Assembly (NCBI RefSeq): GCF_958979055.1
Contig: NC_084890.1
Coordinates: 32,843,116 to 32,907,115 of the forward strand
DNA from: Alnus glutinosa
Lineage: Eukaryota; Streptophyta; Magnoliopsida; Fagales; Betulaceae
DNA: 64,000 bases
Direction: 5' to 3'
Positions 26,801-38,781 of this stretch are shown one piece after another (position 1 is the stretch's first letter; each line of letters starts with the position of its first letter). Under the pieces are notes generated by a model. It was given only the letters and a program-made list of their open reading frames with translations. It did not search any database and was not told where the DNA came from. A program made the position numbers and the translations under genes.

Positions 26801-26978
26801 CAAAATGTTTATTTGTTTGTCTAGATGGATAGATGGATGAGTAAAAGAGAAAATGAAACGAATTGGGAAAGTCAAAAGGAGACTTACGGCGCATGTAGGG
26901 GAGCTTTCGGAGGGCGTTGGAGTACATCTGGGTTCCCAATCCCAGCAGGGCTCCGATCATCGTAGCGCTCCACGCCAT
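23871..26978 (-). CDS. Small conserved plant membrane protein, possibly a mitochondrial complex I accessory subunit
   Basis: Three exons, 26978-26888, 26783-26646 and 23887-23871, give 81 aa starting MAWSATMIGALLGLGTQMY and ending NERRYFDEDDE. Two hydrophobic stretches (about residues 5-20 and 34-49) flank a basic KLPYMRHPWEH loop, and a charged tail follows (DKMLAKAKAANERRYF). I recall short plant proteins with this MGALLGLGTQ..PWEHVLGMGLG pattern, some linked to mitochondrial NADH dehydrogenase, but that link is uncertain. The last exon is only 17 nt and lies behind a 2758-nt intron. It is supported because it restores the frame (G|AT), has a clean acceptor (ttgcag) and gives an acidic end. 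Without it, exon 2 would read into the intron. The upstream (CT)n at 26994-27013 is probably 5' leader. Confidence 0.82.
24297..24652 (-). mobile_element. 5'-truncated LINE (L1-type) 3' end
   Basis: On the minus strand the unit ends in the plant L1 3' signature: a 'tatactttcggtgtactt' stretch, then 'acgcttttaataaaacc' and 'attacttatcaaaaaaa'. It lies in intron 2 of the small membrane-protein gene. Candidate 9-bp target duplications 'gagtgaatt' flank it at 24288-24296 and 24653-24661; they are short enough to be chance. A second 'ttttttttataagtaa' near 24992-25009 may be the tail of another insertion. Confidence 0.65.
24653..26645. other. Remainder of the large intron
   Basis: The rest of intron 2 shows no exon. 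It holds an (ATT)n tract near 24852-24872, probable older insertions around 25000-25700, and a C-rich run at about 26260-26287. Confidence 0.45.
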
Positions 26979-27135
26979 TTCTTTCTCTCTCCTCTCTCTC
27001 TCTCTCTCTCTCTACAAACACCCACACTCGGCTCACCGCCTGAATCTGCAGTGTAGCGATTATCGATTGCCCTTGTGATTCCGCCACGTCCGCACCATAT
27101 TTGGACTTCGACCCGGACCCATCATAAAAACCCAT

Positions 27136-29827
27136 TTAATGTTCTCCTCTTATCGAAGGTTTTTTCCTTTCTTTATTCTCCAAAACAATTCGTATTTGGG
27201 AAGGTTTACAATTCGTGTCGGCATATCCGATTCATGTTGGGTTAACTTGCAATTTATCTTAACACGACCTATATAACTTGTTTTATTGGTAAATTGTGTT
27301 GGGTTGACCCGACCTACATAATTCATTTAATAATTAATTCTTATTAAATTGACCTAAATACAACTTGTTTCACCAATTTCAACTTCTATAAGGATTTAAA
27401 TGCTGCAAATACAAAGCTAACAACTTGCATATTCTAACCTACACTTTTTTATCACAATATATAATGCTTTTAACACTACTTGATTGCTAGATTATTAGGG
27501 TTTTGTTTTTTAATTGCCAAAACCCGTTCTAATTGTAAAATAAAATATAATTTATATTTATATTTTATGCGGGTCACCCATGAGCTAAGCGAGATAACCT
27601 GAAATTGACTTGTTTATTAAACAGTTTAATTCGAGTCAACCCAAATTGACTCGAACCTGTTTATACAAAACTCTAATCCAGTTATTTTATGTTGGGTTTG
27701 TGCCAAGGTCACAGGTCTTATAAAAAAGATCTAGCTTTCAATTAAGGTCCAATGCAATATAAATAAGGTGTTGCACCCAAAATCTTGTGTTAGAAGTAAT
27801 ATATTTATTTAAATTTTAAACAAATAGTCTAAATCATAACATCAACAAAATAAATAAATAAATAAAAGTTAGCTTGTGGGTGGCTATTGAGTAGCCAAAC
27901 ATCCTCTTTGGCTATAGATGGCCTCAATTACTTTTATTTTTTTGCCAATAGGTAGTTCAGCCACTTAACAACCACCTACAAATTACCACCGTTTTTACCT
28001 TTTTGCTTGTTACGATTTGATGAGCCGCCCAAATAAAATGTATTGTATTCCATGCAAATTGCAATAGAATAAAACTTACCATTTTTACTTATCCTTCTGC
28101 TTCTTCTTTTTTATTATTATTATTTTTTGACATGTCACTTATCCTTCTGTTAAGAATTTTTGTTAAATCCAACAAGGCCATCATGTGTTATACACGTCAC
28201 TTTAAATGTTCATTATACCCCTACCTCAAATAAAAAATAAATAAATAAAAAAAAAACCCTAGTTTATTATATTTGTATTGTAGCATCTATGTGTTATAAA
28301 CTTCATTTTTATGGCTAAGATAAATTATAAATTATCTCTCCGTCTTTCGAAAACTGTCATTAGACGAGATTTTGAGTAAAAATTAACGAATTTGTCTCGT
28401 ATTATACAAACTTAATTGTCGTATAAAACACGAAATCCAATCCTCAATTAATTTTTCTTTTTCTTTTTCTTTTTTCTCATAAAATTTTATATTCCATTGG
28501 CCCTTAAACCCCATTAAGAGAGCTAATTTCGTATTCTAAAACAACTCATGAGTGTCACCTAAAGAATGCATTGAGTAGAATAAAATATAGTACAATTTTG
28601 TTGCAATTCGAATGACTGATTCAATGAAGATATTTAAAGATAGGGAGATATATATTTTGTTTCGTAATCATAATTAATCACAAATGATTTTTTACACTTT
28701 AGCCTATATTTTTCAATTTTTTTATGATTAATTTAATCATTTTGCCATCCATAACTCTTTCCTCATTTGTAATCATCGACTCCTTTGGTGATCATTGGAT
28801 GGCAATATGGCATCGAGCTGGCGGCAATAAACTTTTGTAGATAGATAAAGGCATAAAGGCAGCTAAGACATAGGTAATTGTGATTTAATTGGAACAAATA
28901 AGAATAATATATTTTCTCACATGAATTTTGCAAGTTAAAAATGCGATTCTAAAAAATGGTGGTTCGAAATATAATATGCTTTTAAATCGCAGGCAAATGG
29001 TACATGTTTTAAAACGTACGATTTTTAAGGTCAAACTGCATATTTAAACATCAGGTCATAAAACCGCAAAACTAAACTGACTCTTACTAACCATTCTTAA
29101 TCAATAAAATGTTGTCATATACGAACAAGAATTGAACTGCATGGATAGCATGACCGAGTAGGATAGAATTTGAATTTTCAATACAAAATTACAAATAAGA
29201 ATAAAGGCAGTTAATTAAAACCGCAAAACAAAACGGACCCTTACTAACCGTTCTTAGTCATAAAATCTTGTTACGATCCGGAATTCAACTTCATGGATAG
29301 CAGGACTGAAAAGAATAGAATTTGAATTTTCAATACAAAATCACAAATTTTTAAATACATACTCTACTTTCTTGGATTGTTGGTAAACACCATTGTAAAG
29401 TTCTAAGATTAAAGTTAAATTAAGACATTCTCTCATGCTAAAAAAAAATATTAAATTAAGAACACGATAGTCTTCTCTTTTTTTCTTTTTTTTTTTTGAG
29501 TTCTTCCAATTATACTCAATTATTATCTAAAAAAATTGTTCAAGAAAAGTGTGCAGTGTCTTGTAATCAATCAATTAGAGATCATATCCTGCCAAAAAAA
29601 AAAAGAAAGGATTGAGTCGGTAGTTGAGATCATCAGGAAGTGGCCATAAAAGCAAATGGTTGAGCTTATTAACATGTAGATAATTACAAAACGTGCACAA
29701 TTAATACATACCCATTAATTATAAATGGCTCCTTTTCAAAAAAAAAATTACAAATCACTCGTTTTGCATCATTAAGTAGGGCTGCCCTCTTTAACCCTTT
29801 TCCCTAATTTGAATAATTAAAAATTAA

Positions 29828-29860
<33 letters not shown>

Positions 29861-30002
29861 AGAAAATTAGGGCGGTGTAGAATTCCAGCATTTCAACTGC
29901 CGACTCATCTCTAATTCGGTTTCAACTGGTGCGGATCAGCTTCCAATGTCAACTAGAGCTAAGGCACGGTTAGAATCCCATTCTTTTAGGAGGGCTTCTA
30001 CA
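27136..30002. other. Intergenic region with a dispersed repeat
   Basis: No gene. About 27180-27720 is a copy of the 'gacccgacc...tttaattaa' repeat family. The rest is AT-rich with scattered homopolymers, including a long A-run at about 29828-29862. Confidence 0.5.
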
Positions 30003-30097
30003 CAGGGGACGGTCATCTGTCCCCTGTCAGCCATTTATAATAAAAAAACCATTTTTTTATTATAAATGGCTGATGGGGGACGGATGAGTGTCCCCCA
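30003..30097. mobile_element. Foldback MITE, about 95 bp
   Basis: Left arm 'caggggacggtcatctgt..' through 'gccatttataataaaaaa' is the inverted copy of the right arm ('ttattataaatggctgatgg' to 'gagtgtccccca'). The arms are about 44 bp and nearly touch, so the whole unit is one hairpin. Confidence 0.8.
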
Positions 30098-30589
30098 TCA
30101 AGCATTTTCCTTCTCTTAGTTCCTAATGACATTTAAACTTGCTCGACTTAGTTTTTAAAAAAAATATATATATAATTAATAAACAGCATTTATTTTAGTT
30201 TAGTGAGTTTTTTAAAGAAAACATTAACTTCGTTTTATGTATGGTGATTTTTTTTAAGAAAAAAAAAAAGAAAAATAGTATTGTCCTGAGCCCTAAAAAT
30301 TCTTTGCTACATTTTGCAAACCCAAATTACTTTCTCACATGCATTATTCGAGACTCTTTCCATGTCTCCCTTAAAGCACTCTCATCAGTTTCTCAACTAT
30401 TTTCCTTATATTTAAGGAACAAAACTATTTTTTACTTCTCTATAAAAAAACATTCCACAATAGATTTCCTTAATTTTTTCTATATCAATTAAATACTCTT
30501 TTTTTTACCTTATTTTATTATTATTTTCTCTTTCTTACTTTTATTGTTTTATTCATTTTTTATTTTTTTTTTTATTATCTTGATTCCAG

Positions 30590-30884
30590 AAGACTCGGCC
30601 GGCTACCGTCTTCCCACAGCCCAGTCCTCAACAGCACGTCTCCATTATCTCCGACGGCGACCTCACCTCAGCATGTCTTCGTCGACCTCTCCAACAGAAT
30701 CCTACGGCTCAAGATCGACGAGGATCCTTCTCTGGGCCCACCCAAGAAGCACTTCGAGGTCCCCGACGTGATCGTCCCCAACTTCTCCAGCAAGAAGCTC
30801 TGGCTCCAAAGGGTTTCAACGGCGATGACACTGGCTAATTCGGTGACAACGGCGGCGAGAAAGGCTCCTTGCATTTTCCGGTGA
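30590..30884 (+). pseudogene. GC-rich coding-like island, unrecognised
   Basis: In a spacer that is otherwise very AT-rich, about 300 bp rise sharply in GC and stay open for about 98 codons. The best-looking part reads HVFVDLSNRILRLKIDEDPS, then PPKKHFEVPDVIVPNFSSKK, then LWLQR. A T-rich tract ending in 'ccag' just before 30590 looks like a splice acceptor. No start codon, donor or partner exon is evident. I do not recognise the family. It may be an exon relic, a captured or retroposed gene piece, or an unannotated exon. Confidence 0.35.
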
Positions 30885-31108
30885 ACTTTTTCATCATCTC
30901 CTTCCATCGGATTCGGTGATGAAAATCCATTCCCTCTCCTCAACGAGTTCTATATATATATATATATTATTACATATTCTTCCTCCCAGCAAAAACACAA
31001 ATCAAAGAGCATGGTTCAGACATGGCCATGAAGGAGACAAAGTGATGCGTGAAGTTGGCCGTGAAGGAGAGAGTCAGAGAGCTGGAATTTTTTTCATTAA
31101 AAAAATCT

Positions 31109-31160
31109 TTGGGAAGCTACAGTGCTACCCAATACATTGGGTAGCATTGTAGCTTCCCAA
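31109..31160. repeat. Near-perfect 52-bp palindrome
   Basis: Arms of 25 bp (31109-31133 and 31136-31160; left arm 'ttgggaagctacagtgctac' on) are inverted copies with one mismatch and a 2-bp loop. It could be a miniature foldback element with no interior left. Confidence 0.85.
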
Positions 31161-32672
31161 CAAGAAAATGTAAATTTGGGGTACCTGTTGTAGGGTGGTT
31201 TTTGTGAAATTTTCCCTATATTTGAAGAAGGGAACCAATATAGAGAGTTTGTTGGAAGTGCTCTTATGTCGTTGGTTTTATGTTGTTTGGGTTTCTCATT
31301 CTTTTTTTTTATCCTCATCTTCCTCTTCTTCCTGGCAGACTAGGCTTTGCTAGGTTTCAGTACTATTTGGTGCGTAGAACCCAATGATAGTTGAAGACGT
31401 ACGGCCCGTTTGGCAACCCCCTCCCCTCCATCTTCCTTTCTTTTCACTTCTCCCAAAAAAATATTAATTTCAAAACATTTTTAATTTTCTTCACTTTTTA
31501 TATCACATCAATAATTTTATATTACTATTTAAACTAAAAAAAAAAAAAAAAAAAAAAAACCTATTACAATACAAATTTTTTCCATCTTTTCATATAAAAT
31601 CTTTTTACTTTATATCACATCAATCACTTTTTACAACCATTAAAAAAAAAAAAAAAATCCCCTCATTCTTTAGGGGAGGGTGTTACCAAACAGGCTAGAT
31701 CACTTCCAATGCTTTTGCCAGACTTCACCCCCTATATTTTGAAGGAAAAGACCAGGTAAAAATGACCTTTGTCAAAAAAGAATCTGAAGTCTTTCCGACT
31801 TTTTTCACCGTGGAAGAGACAGAACGCGAAAACCACATTTTTACTTCACCACCTCCTATGCACAACCCTATCATTAACGATAAGCTAGACGGTGAATTAA
31901 TGGGTTAAGATATTACTTTTGCTTTTTTTTATTTTTATTTGTAAGTGGTTAAGATATTACTTGAGTTGAATGGAATTTTGGAACATTTTTAGGAAGAGCA
32001 CCGAATAATTGGCCAATTTATTAATTTTCGTCGGTAAATCATGAGAACATTGAATCTGATATGCTAGAAATTAAAGTTTCATTAAATAGTGTGTCCCCAT
32101 TTAAAAAGGTTGGATATTTTGTTGATTATATTTGAAGTTTTTGAACTCGATCTAAAAGTGAATGTGCGAGGAAAAGTTGGTCGAAATGAATATAAGGAAT
32201 CTTCCTCAAATGACTTCTGATGCCAACGACAGATCAAGATTCAAGAATTTGATGAACAATTCTTCTCCATTTATAAAATACTAGATACCATTCTTACCCA
32301 ATCTCTTCTATTTTGGCTTCAATCCATATGTCGTTTGATCTTTTTTAGAAATTATAAAATAAAAAAATAAAAAAAAAAGTGTGATGTTAAATAATACATA
32401 CCACACAAATATTTTAAAAAGCTAACTTGGCAGGTTTCGTAGCCCTTTGATTAGTTCTTATTAAAAGTATATATATATATCCAACAGTTACTAGACCTTG
32501 CAACTCTCCTTACCACATCAGTTTTGCGAGATATTTTCGAGATGTTTGTGTGGTATGTTGCATTACTTTCAAACAAAATGAGAAATGTTAAAAATCTCAT
32601 TTTTATCCCATAACTATTCTACAATACTGACGTATCAGTTCCAATTAACTCTTTTTTTTTTTTTTTTTTTTT
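31161..32672. other. AT-rich spacer
   Basis: No gene. An interrupted inverted pair at about 31400-31690 ('cccctcccctccatcttc' on one side, 'cccctcattctttaggggag' on the other) with A-runs of 22-25 may be another small foldback insertion. Confidence 0.4.
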
Positions 32673-32825
32673 AAGTAATGCTACATATTACACCTCTACA
32701 TCTCACTCCCATTATAATGAGCTAATTATGTGTGAGTATCCATCCATCCTTGATTTCTCTTTAATTTTTTTTTTTAACAACAGTATCAAGCAAATGAGAT
32801 GTGAATGTAATATGTAGTATTACTT
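32673..32825. mobile_element. MITE, about 153 bp
   Basis: The left end 'aagtaatgctacatattaca' and the right end '..tgtaatatgtagtattactt' are inverted repeats of about 20 bp with one mismatch. Similarity continues inward through 'cctctacatctcac'. No coding capacity. Confidence 0.75.
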
Positions 32826-32920
32826 CTTTTTATATATATAATAACGACTGATCCAAAGATTAATTAGAACTGTTACATCAGCATTATGTGATTATTGTGG
32901 GATAAAAGATAAATGACTCA

Positions 32921-33040
32921 TGCACAACAGTTGTGCACATGTTGTGCAGGAATATAGACAAATAGGGTGGGATTCATGAAGTGGATCTCACCACGTGGAA
33001 TTCACCCCATGTGTCTACAGTTGTGTACAACTGTTGTGCA
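32921..33040. mobile_element. MITE-like inverted repeat, about 120 bp
   Basis: Left 'tgcacaacagttgtgcaca' and right '..tgtacaactgttgtgca' are inverted copies. Each arm is itself partly palindromic (GCACAAC-AGTTGTGC). Confidence 0.65.
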
Positions 33041-33273
33041 AGAACGCTGCTCGGGATAAAAATATAATTTATAACCTTACTTTAAAAAAAAAAAAAAAAG
33101 AGAGAGAGAGAGAGAAGGATAAGAATGAGAGGGAGTTATTAGAAAGTTGAAACTCTTGTGATTGACGAATCTTAACGGGCAGCGAATCAAGGCAAGAAAA
33201 TGTGAAAATGGTAATATAATGAACATTGTTAACCTAATAAAGTCAAATAATAAACAAGGATACAACAAATATA

Positions 33274-33354
33274 GCGTGTATCTGTATATACTATATTTTT
33301 TTATTATTATTATTATTCATCCAAAAAAAAAATATAGTATATACAGATACACGC
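33274..33354. repeat. Hairpin with arms of about 28 bp
   Basis: 'gcgtgtatctgtatatacta' continuing into 'tatttttt' is repeated inverted at the right end ('aaaaaatatagtatatacag' to 'atacacgc'). I see no mismatch over about 28 bp, with a loop made mostly of (ATT)n. It lies about 770 bp upstream of the RING gene start and may be a recent MITE or a hairpin RNA source. Confidence 0.8.
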
Positions 33355-33392
33355 TTCTCTTCCTCTCTTTTTAGCGCTCTCTCGAGTCTCTG

Positions 33393-33424
<32 letters not shown>

Positions 33425-34124
33425 TCCTCTGGAGTCTCTGTTACAAATGCATTTTGCTTTTCCGCTAAACATAGATGGCGTCTGCGACCCCACGTTCCCA
33501 ACGGCTCAAAACCAACGTTTCTCACCAACCTCTTTCACTGTTTCATTATTTCACCACCTTCTCTGTTTTCGTCCTCTACAATTGATAGATATATTCATAA
33601 CACACATGTGAAGCTTCCTCCGATGTTTCATACTTTGTTTCTCCCATCGAAACCAACAGTTACAACTCCAATTTTAGACACAACCCTCTTCCTCTTTTGC
33701 TTGAAAAATCTTGCCAACTCTCTGTCTCTGTCTCTTTCTCTTTCCCTTTCTCTTTTTTGTGGGTTTGTTTCTCTTTCTATGCGGTTACATGGGAGTTCTA
33801 AATTAAGGTAAATTGCAAACGGGTGTGAGGTATGCTTGGCGTTTAATCATTTATATTGGCCGTAGACAGCTCCTCTGGTTGGGTGTCAGCGCGAGTGGCT
33901 CTCCTCCTCTGTTTCTCTCTTTCTCTCGCTCTCTCTCTATTTCTGTGTTTTTGGGGGTTTTCCAATTGTAGAAAGAGTGATTGAGGGGTGACAAAGATTG
34001 TGAGGTTGGATTGGGTTTCCAATCTCACCACTCATTTTCTTGAAATGGGTTGTGTCGTCTTTTGGGTTCTAGAAAAGAAATGATTGAAATATCCAGAGTG
34101 TGAGAATCCAAACTCCGAAGGAAA

Positions 34125-37100
34125 ATGGCGTCCTCGCAGGTCGACATTGCTGCCTCTGCGCCGTTTGGTTGTGTTCTGAGGGATCACAACAGGCGAGACC
34201 GATGCAGAGAAAGCAATGCCCACTCGACTTTCCAAAAAAACCTCAAGAATTTGGTCAGAGGTCACCTCCATTCATGCATTTCAATCTCTTCCGGTTGCTC
34301 TGCATCCGACAAGAAGAGGGAGAGGGATCAGAACAACAATGTTGATTCTTGGGTCGCCAACGGAGAGACCAACAATCGCCGTAGGCAGTCGCGGATTCTT
34401 GATCGATGGGCTGCCCAACAAGCACGAGAAGTGGTTTCAACCATTGAGAAACAGGAGGCTGAGTTGTTACCACTATTGAACTCACCGTCTCTTGTTTCAT
34501 CAAGGGCTTCGAGTTCTAGGAGGGAAGACTCTGCAGCTCCATCGAATAGTTCTACTGAAACCTCAATTCTTGGTGCTTCTTCCCTTGTTCAGATATGGGA
34601 GAAGAGGCTAAACCGGTTGAACGGTTTGAAATTGAATTCGGCCACCTCACCTTCACCTTCCAGGTCTACTTCTGGATTCAGCTGCAATGAGAACGGGTCC
34701 TCTGTTGAAGAACCATCATCAGCCGAAGAAGCAGGGGACTCTGCTCGTGAAAGATATGATGCTCAGCCTAACGACGACCAGTTTGCCGACTGGGAGTCCG
34801 ACAGAACGGCTCTGAGTGATGCACCTTCCTCATCACAAGGCCGAAAGTCAGATGCAGGAGAGAATGAAAAAGTTAGAGTTGCGGATATCATTAAGAGATT
34901 GGCGTCTGCTTATCAAACACCCAGTCCAATAACTTCTGGGAACGACGATAATGATCATGGCCATGGGCATTCTAGCGTGCAAGCATCGCCATCTAGAGAG
35001 CGTTCTTCGTTACACGAACAAACGGAGCAAAGAGTTTTCTCGCAGGTTATAAGTTCACCTCGGATCAGAGGAAGGCAAGCATTCACGGATTTGCTTATGC
35101 ACTTGGAACGTGACAGGCATAGGGAGCTAGAGACATTGGTTGAGCGTCGACCTGTTTCAAGATTCACACAAAGAGGCCGCATTCAGGTAAACTACTTCAT
35201 TCATTTAAAAAAATTCTTCCTTTGTGATATATACAATCTACACAAATTTATTTCCTGGTATCATGCTTTTTTGCAGTCGTTGATTCGGCTTAGATTACTA
35301 CAGCGTGGCATGGCGATTCGAGATCAGCCGTGCCCGCCATCAACAACAACATCTGGAGTGAATGGATTACCACAGGGATCTACCATTATGCATCTCAGGT
35401 ATAATCCTTTTCCATTGACAAGTTGCATTAAATTCTAACATATGCAAGTGATGAAGGGTTTGTAACATGGTTTGCTGTGGTATGTGGAACACAAATTCTT
35501 GGGAAAGATCTTTCAGTGAAATTTTAATATAACAACATATCAGGACACCACTTTATCAAAAAGTTTAAATTAATGAGTTTGTGCCAAAAATAAAATAGAA
35601 GTAACGCTGTTGCAGTATTTGACATGAATGGGGCCTATGCCTATATTTCGAAGAAAAATAGCCTTGATATGGGAACTGTCTTAATATGGTATCAAGCCTA
35701 GGAGGCTATTAAATACTCTTCATCAGATGAATTTTAAATTGAACCCTTGAGTTCTGAACAATAGTTTGCAAAGCTGATGAAAATGATTTGGCATGCAATT
35801 TGGGTGTTATTTGAACCTATGAAACTATCTGCCTTGTTAAAGCCTCAAAAATTCTTACATTTGGTTTTCTGATGCAGGGACAGATTTAGGACAGGTGCTA
35901 AGCAGGTAGCAACAGCTCAGATTAGTGGAGCTTATCCAAGAAGCCATCATCGGGAGATAGTAAACAACACCGTTGATTTGGACAATTCTTCCACTACCAA
36001 TGAGCCTAGTGACCACACCATTAATGAGAAAGTTAGTATAACTGAGCAGCACAGCACACAGCAGGTACAGAACTCAATGCCACAAACTAGGGAAGATGTT
36101 CGTGAAGAAGCCAGTCCAAGTTCAGATGTAATAAACCAAGGAACAAGATTAGAGGATAGAAACCTTGACTCACAAACAACCGCAGATAGTACAACTGCTT
36201 CCTTAAACTTTTGGGATGAGAATGACATAGCAGAAGAACTAGAGGTCAGTGAACATGAGTATGCAGAATCCAGTTACGATTGGATTGGTGACATTTCTCG
36301 CCCACGAAGTTATTGGGAAGGCCGCCGACAAGCACGGTACGAGGAGGTGCTTAACAACTCGAGCAATGGGGAGATCCGTAATCTCCTTGAAAGGTATATA
36401 CCAGCTTGCATTCCCCCAGTCTGTTTTCTCTCTTTTCCCAACATTGTTCTACTCTTGACAATTAAGAGTGAATAAACTATGACAGGCATTTAAGCTGTCC
36501 TTCGGATTTGATATATAATGCTTCCCGCACCAGATTAAATAATTAAATTCAACCCTTCTTATCAGCTAAATTTTTAGAATTAATAGTGATTTAACATAAT
36601 ATAAGAACAAAAGTCCCGAGTTCGAATATTGTCTATCATTTACCCTCTATTTCAGTTAAATATTTCGCATGTTGGGTCTTAGCTATTAAAGGGAAATTTG
36701 AGTCCAGACGTGAGGGGTACATTAGAATGTAAATTAAATAAGGTTAAACTTTTGAGATAAGTGATCATTTAACACTATAACAGAATAAAAATAAATAGAA
36801 AAAACTTTTGCTCAAAGCCTTTTTCTATAAATATGTCCTTTCATCAGGATTGCTTCTAAAGCCCTAGGCCATCAATTCACCTCGAGTGGATGCTAAAGTT
36901 CAAATGAAAGATTGGCAAATATGAAGTTAGATGCCCTTGATAATGACTAATGAAGCATGGCCTTGTACTTAGAAAACTGTTTGCTCTGTATTTGTAAAAT
37001 TTTTCTTATGGATATTGTACAAATACATTCATGTTTCACCAATTTGGATTTCCAATTATCTGTATGCAGAAGAACAGTATCAAATTTTCTTGTCAGCGAC

Positions 37101-38235
37101 TTCAGAGAGAGCATGGACAGATTGATGTCATCTCGCTTGGAAAGAACAATGCATTCAGAAGAAGAAGAAGAAGAGCATGGCAGCCAAGGGAGAATGGACC
37201 AATTGATGTCTTTCTTACAAAGGCATAGGCATCTATCAGGCAGTCATGAAGAAGAAGAGAATGGGGAGGGGGAGGAAGTCAGAGATGTCGCAGAAGAAGA
37301 ACCAGAGGGGGAGGAAGACAGAGATGGGGCAGATGAAGAAGAAGAGGGAGAGGAGGAGGAAGAGGAAAGCCTAATTGGCGGTCAGTATAATGAAGCCAGT
37401 GATTATTTTGATCAATCCTCATCACTGCCACAAATGCCTTCACCGTCTCAATTATGGTCATGGACTGATCGAGATAATGAAGTTAGTGATGATTCTGAAG
37501 TTGCTAACTCTACATCTCAGTCCCCACATTTACTATCTCAACCTTACCATCAGGATAGTCAGCAAAACCCTTCCTCCACAAATCACAATTCAACTGTGAG
37601 TTTTACTTTTATTTCCCTATGAGTTATGCCAATATAAAGCTGTTGAGTTTCTGACAACGAAACAATGCTGCTGGACTAACAGGAAATGGAACTTATATAC
37701 GATTTGAGAGGCCATCTGGAGCAACTCTATCATGAGATGTCCGAACTAAGAAAATCAATAAAGGGCTGCATGGACATGCAGATGATGTTGCAACAATCCA
37801 TTAATCAAGAGGTTCATTCAGGTTTGTGCTCATTCCTCTAAGCTATGACTGAAATCCATACCATACATGAGTTCAAATGATTAACTACATAAGGAGTTTG
37901 GAATCATAATGTATGAAATCATTGTGACAGTTCGAGGGGAAGGGAAGAAGTCCGATGATGGGGCACCAAAGAAAGGAAATTGCTGTATTTGCTACGAAAT
38001 GCAAGTCGACTCACTTTTGTATAGGTATTTCCTTTGAAACTAAGGTTCCCCTTGTTGAATATATGTTTTCATATTCTATTTTGTCAGTGAAGATATCATT
38101 TCTCTCGTATGTGTCAGATGCGGACACATGTGCACCTGTCTCAAATGTGCTCATGAATTGCAATGGAGTAACGGAAAATGTCCAATATGTCGAGCTCCAA
38201 TAATGGATGTCGTGCGAGCATATGTGGGCTTGTAG
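34125..38235 (+). CDS. RING-HC (C3HC4) E3 ubiquitin ligase, 858 aa
   Basis: Seven exons join in frame: 34125-35186, 35277-35398, 35878-36393, 37070-37595, 37683-37821, 37931-38024 and 38118-38235. The product has a long low-complexity N-terminus rich in Ser, Arg and Glu, with LDRWAAQQAREVVSTIE, a VRVADIIKRL segment and RGRQAFTDLLMHLERDRHREL. An acidic Glu run follows (exon 4), then a probable coiled coil (exon 5: LRGHLEQLYHEMSELRKSIK). The C-terminal RING has Cys806, 809, 821, His823, Cys827, 830, 841 and 844. Its CGHMCTCLKC spacing resembles IAP/MUL1-type RINGs, and the RING is split by the last intron. It should transfer ubiquitin from an E2; substrates are unknown. The size resembles plant RING/U-box proteins such as At5g04460 (from memory). 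A CT-rich leader precedes the ATG. Confidence 0.9.
36540..36790 (+). repeat. Dispersed repeat in RING gene intron 3
   Basis: The block carries 'gtgatttaacataatataag', 'tcccgagttcgaatattgtc', 'gttaaatatttcgcatgttg' and 'gacgtgaggggtacattag'. A related but diverged copy is at about 60960-61110 ('gagttcgaaccatgtctcc'). These phrases are typical of a widespread plant repeat whose class I cannot name. Confidence 0.5.
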
Positions 38236-38625
38236 AGTACTGGTGATCGAGTTCTTGCTCCAGAGGACCATCTTTATCCGTAGAACTTTGGAAAGCGGGA
38301 GTTGGAAAGTTGAAGTGGTATTATTTTTTATTTACCATCTATGTTTTGTACATGTCTTCAGTCTTCTCGTTCAACATTACACATGCTCTCTCTTTTTCAA
38401 CGTGTACTCTGTATGTGTTTTTTTTCTAAAGGGAAATGACATTTAACAATCTCTGTTATTGATCATCATTCTCTATGTATATAGTTCTAGATGGTTTCTT
38501 TTCTTTTCTTTCAAACAGCAGCCGGACTAAAAATTATTGCTTGTTTTGCACTAGCCAAAATACTTATTATCTTCTTTTAGGTGCGTGCAAATTACATTGT
38601 ATTGACAGGGTCCTGTTTCTTTTTA

Positions 38626-38781
38626 GAGTAATACTATTCTCCACACCCATTTCAAGCTAGCTAATGTGGCATGTTTTAAGTGGCTAACACTTTGATTTTT
38701 TAAGTGACTAATATGAAAAGTCACTTAAAACACGTCACATCAGTCGGACATGATAAATGGGTGTGAAAAGCAACATTACTC
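38626..38781. mobile_element. MITE, about 156 bp, GAGTAAT termini
   Basis: Left 'gagtaatactattctccaca' with 'cccatttcaagc' and the reverse complement of the right end ('gagtaatgttgcttttcaca', 'cccatttatca') are related inverted repeats. The inner 'gtggcatgttttaagtg' also pairs with 'cacttaaaacacgtcac'. It sits just past the 3' end of the RING gene. Confidence 0.72.

Noticed and set aside
34032-34345. Alternative start or extra frames at the RING gene 5' end
   Set aside because: The 34125 ATG begins a frame that stays open across exon 1 and joins all later exons without a shift; the others overlap it in antisense or a different frame.
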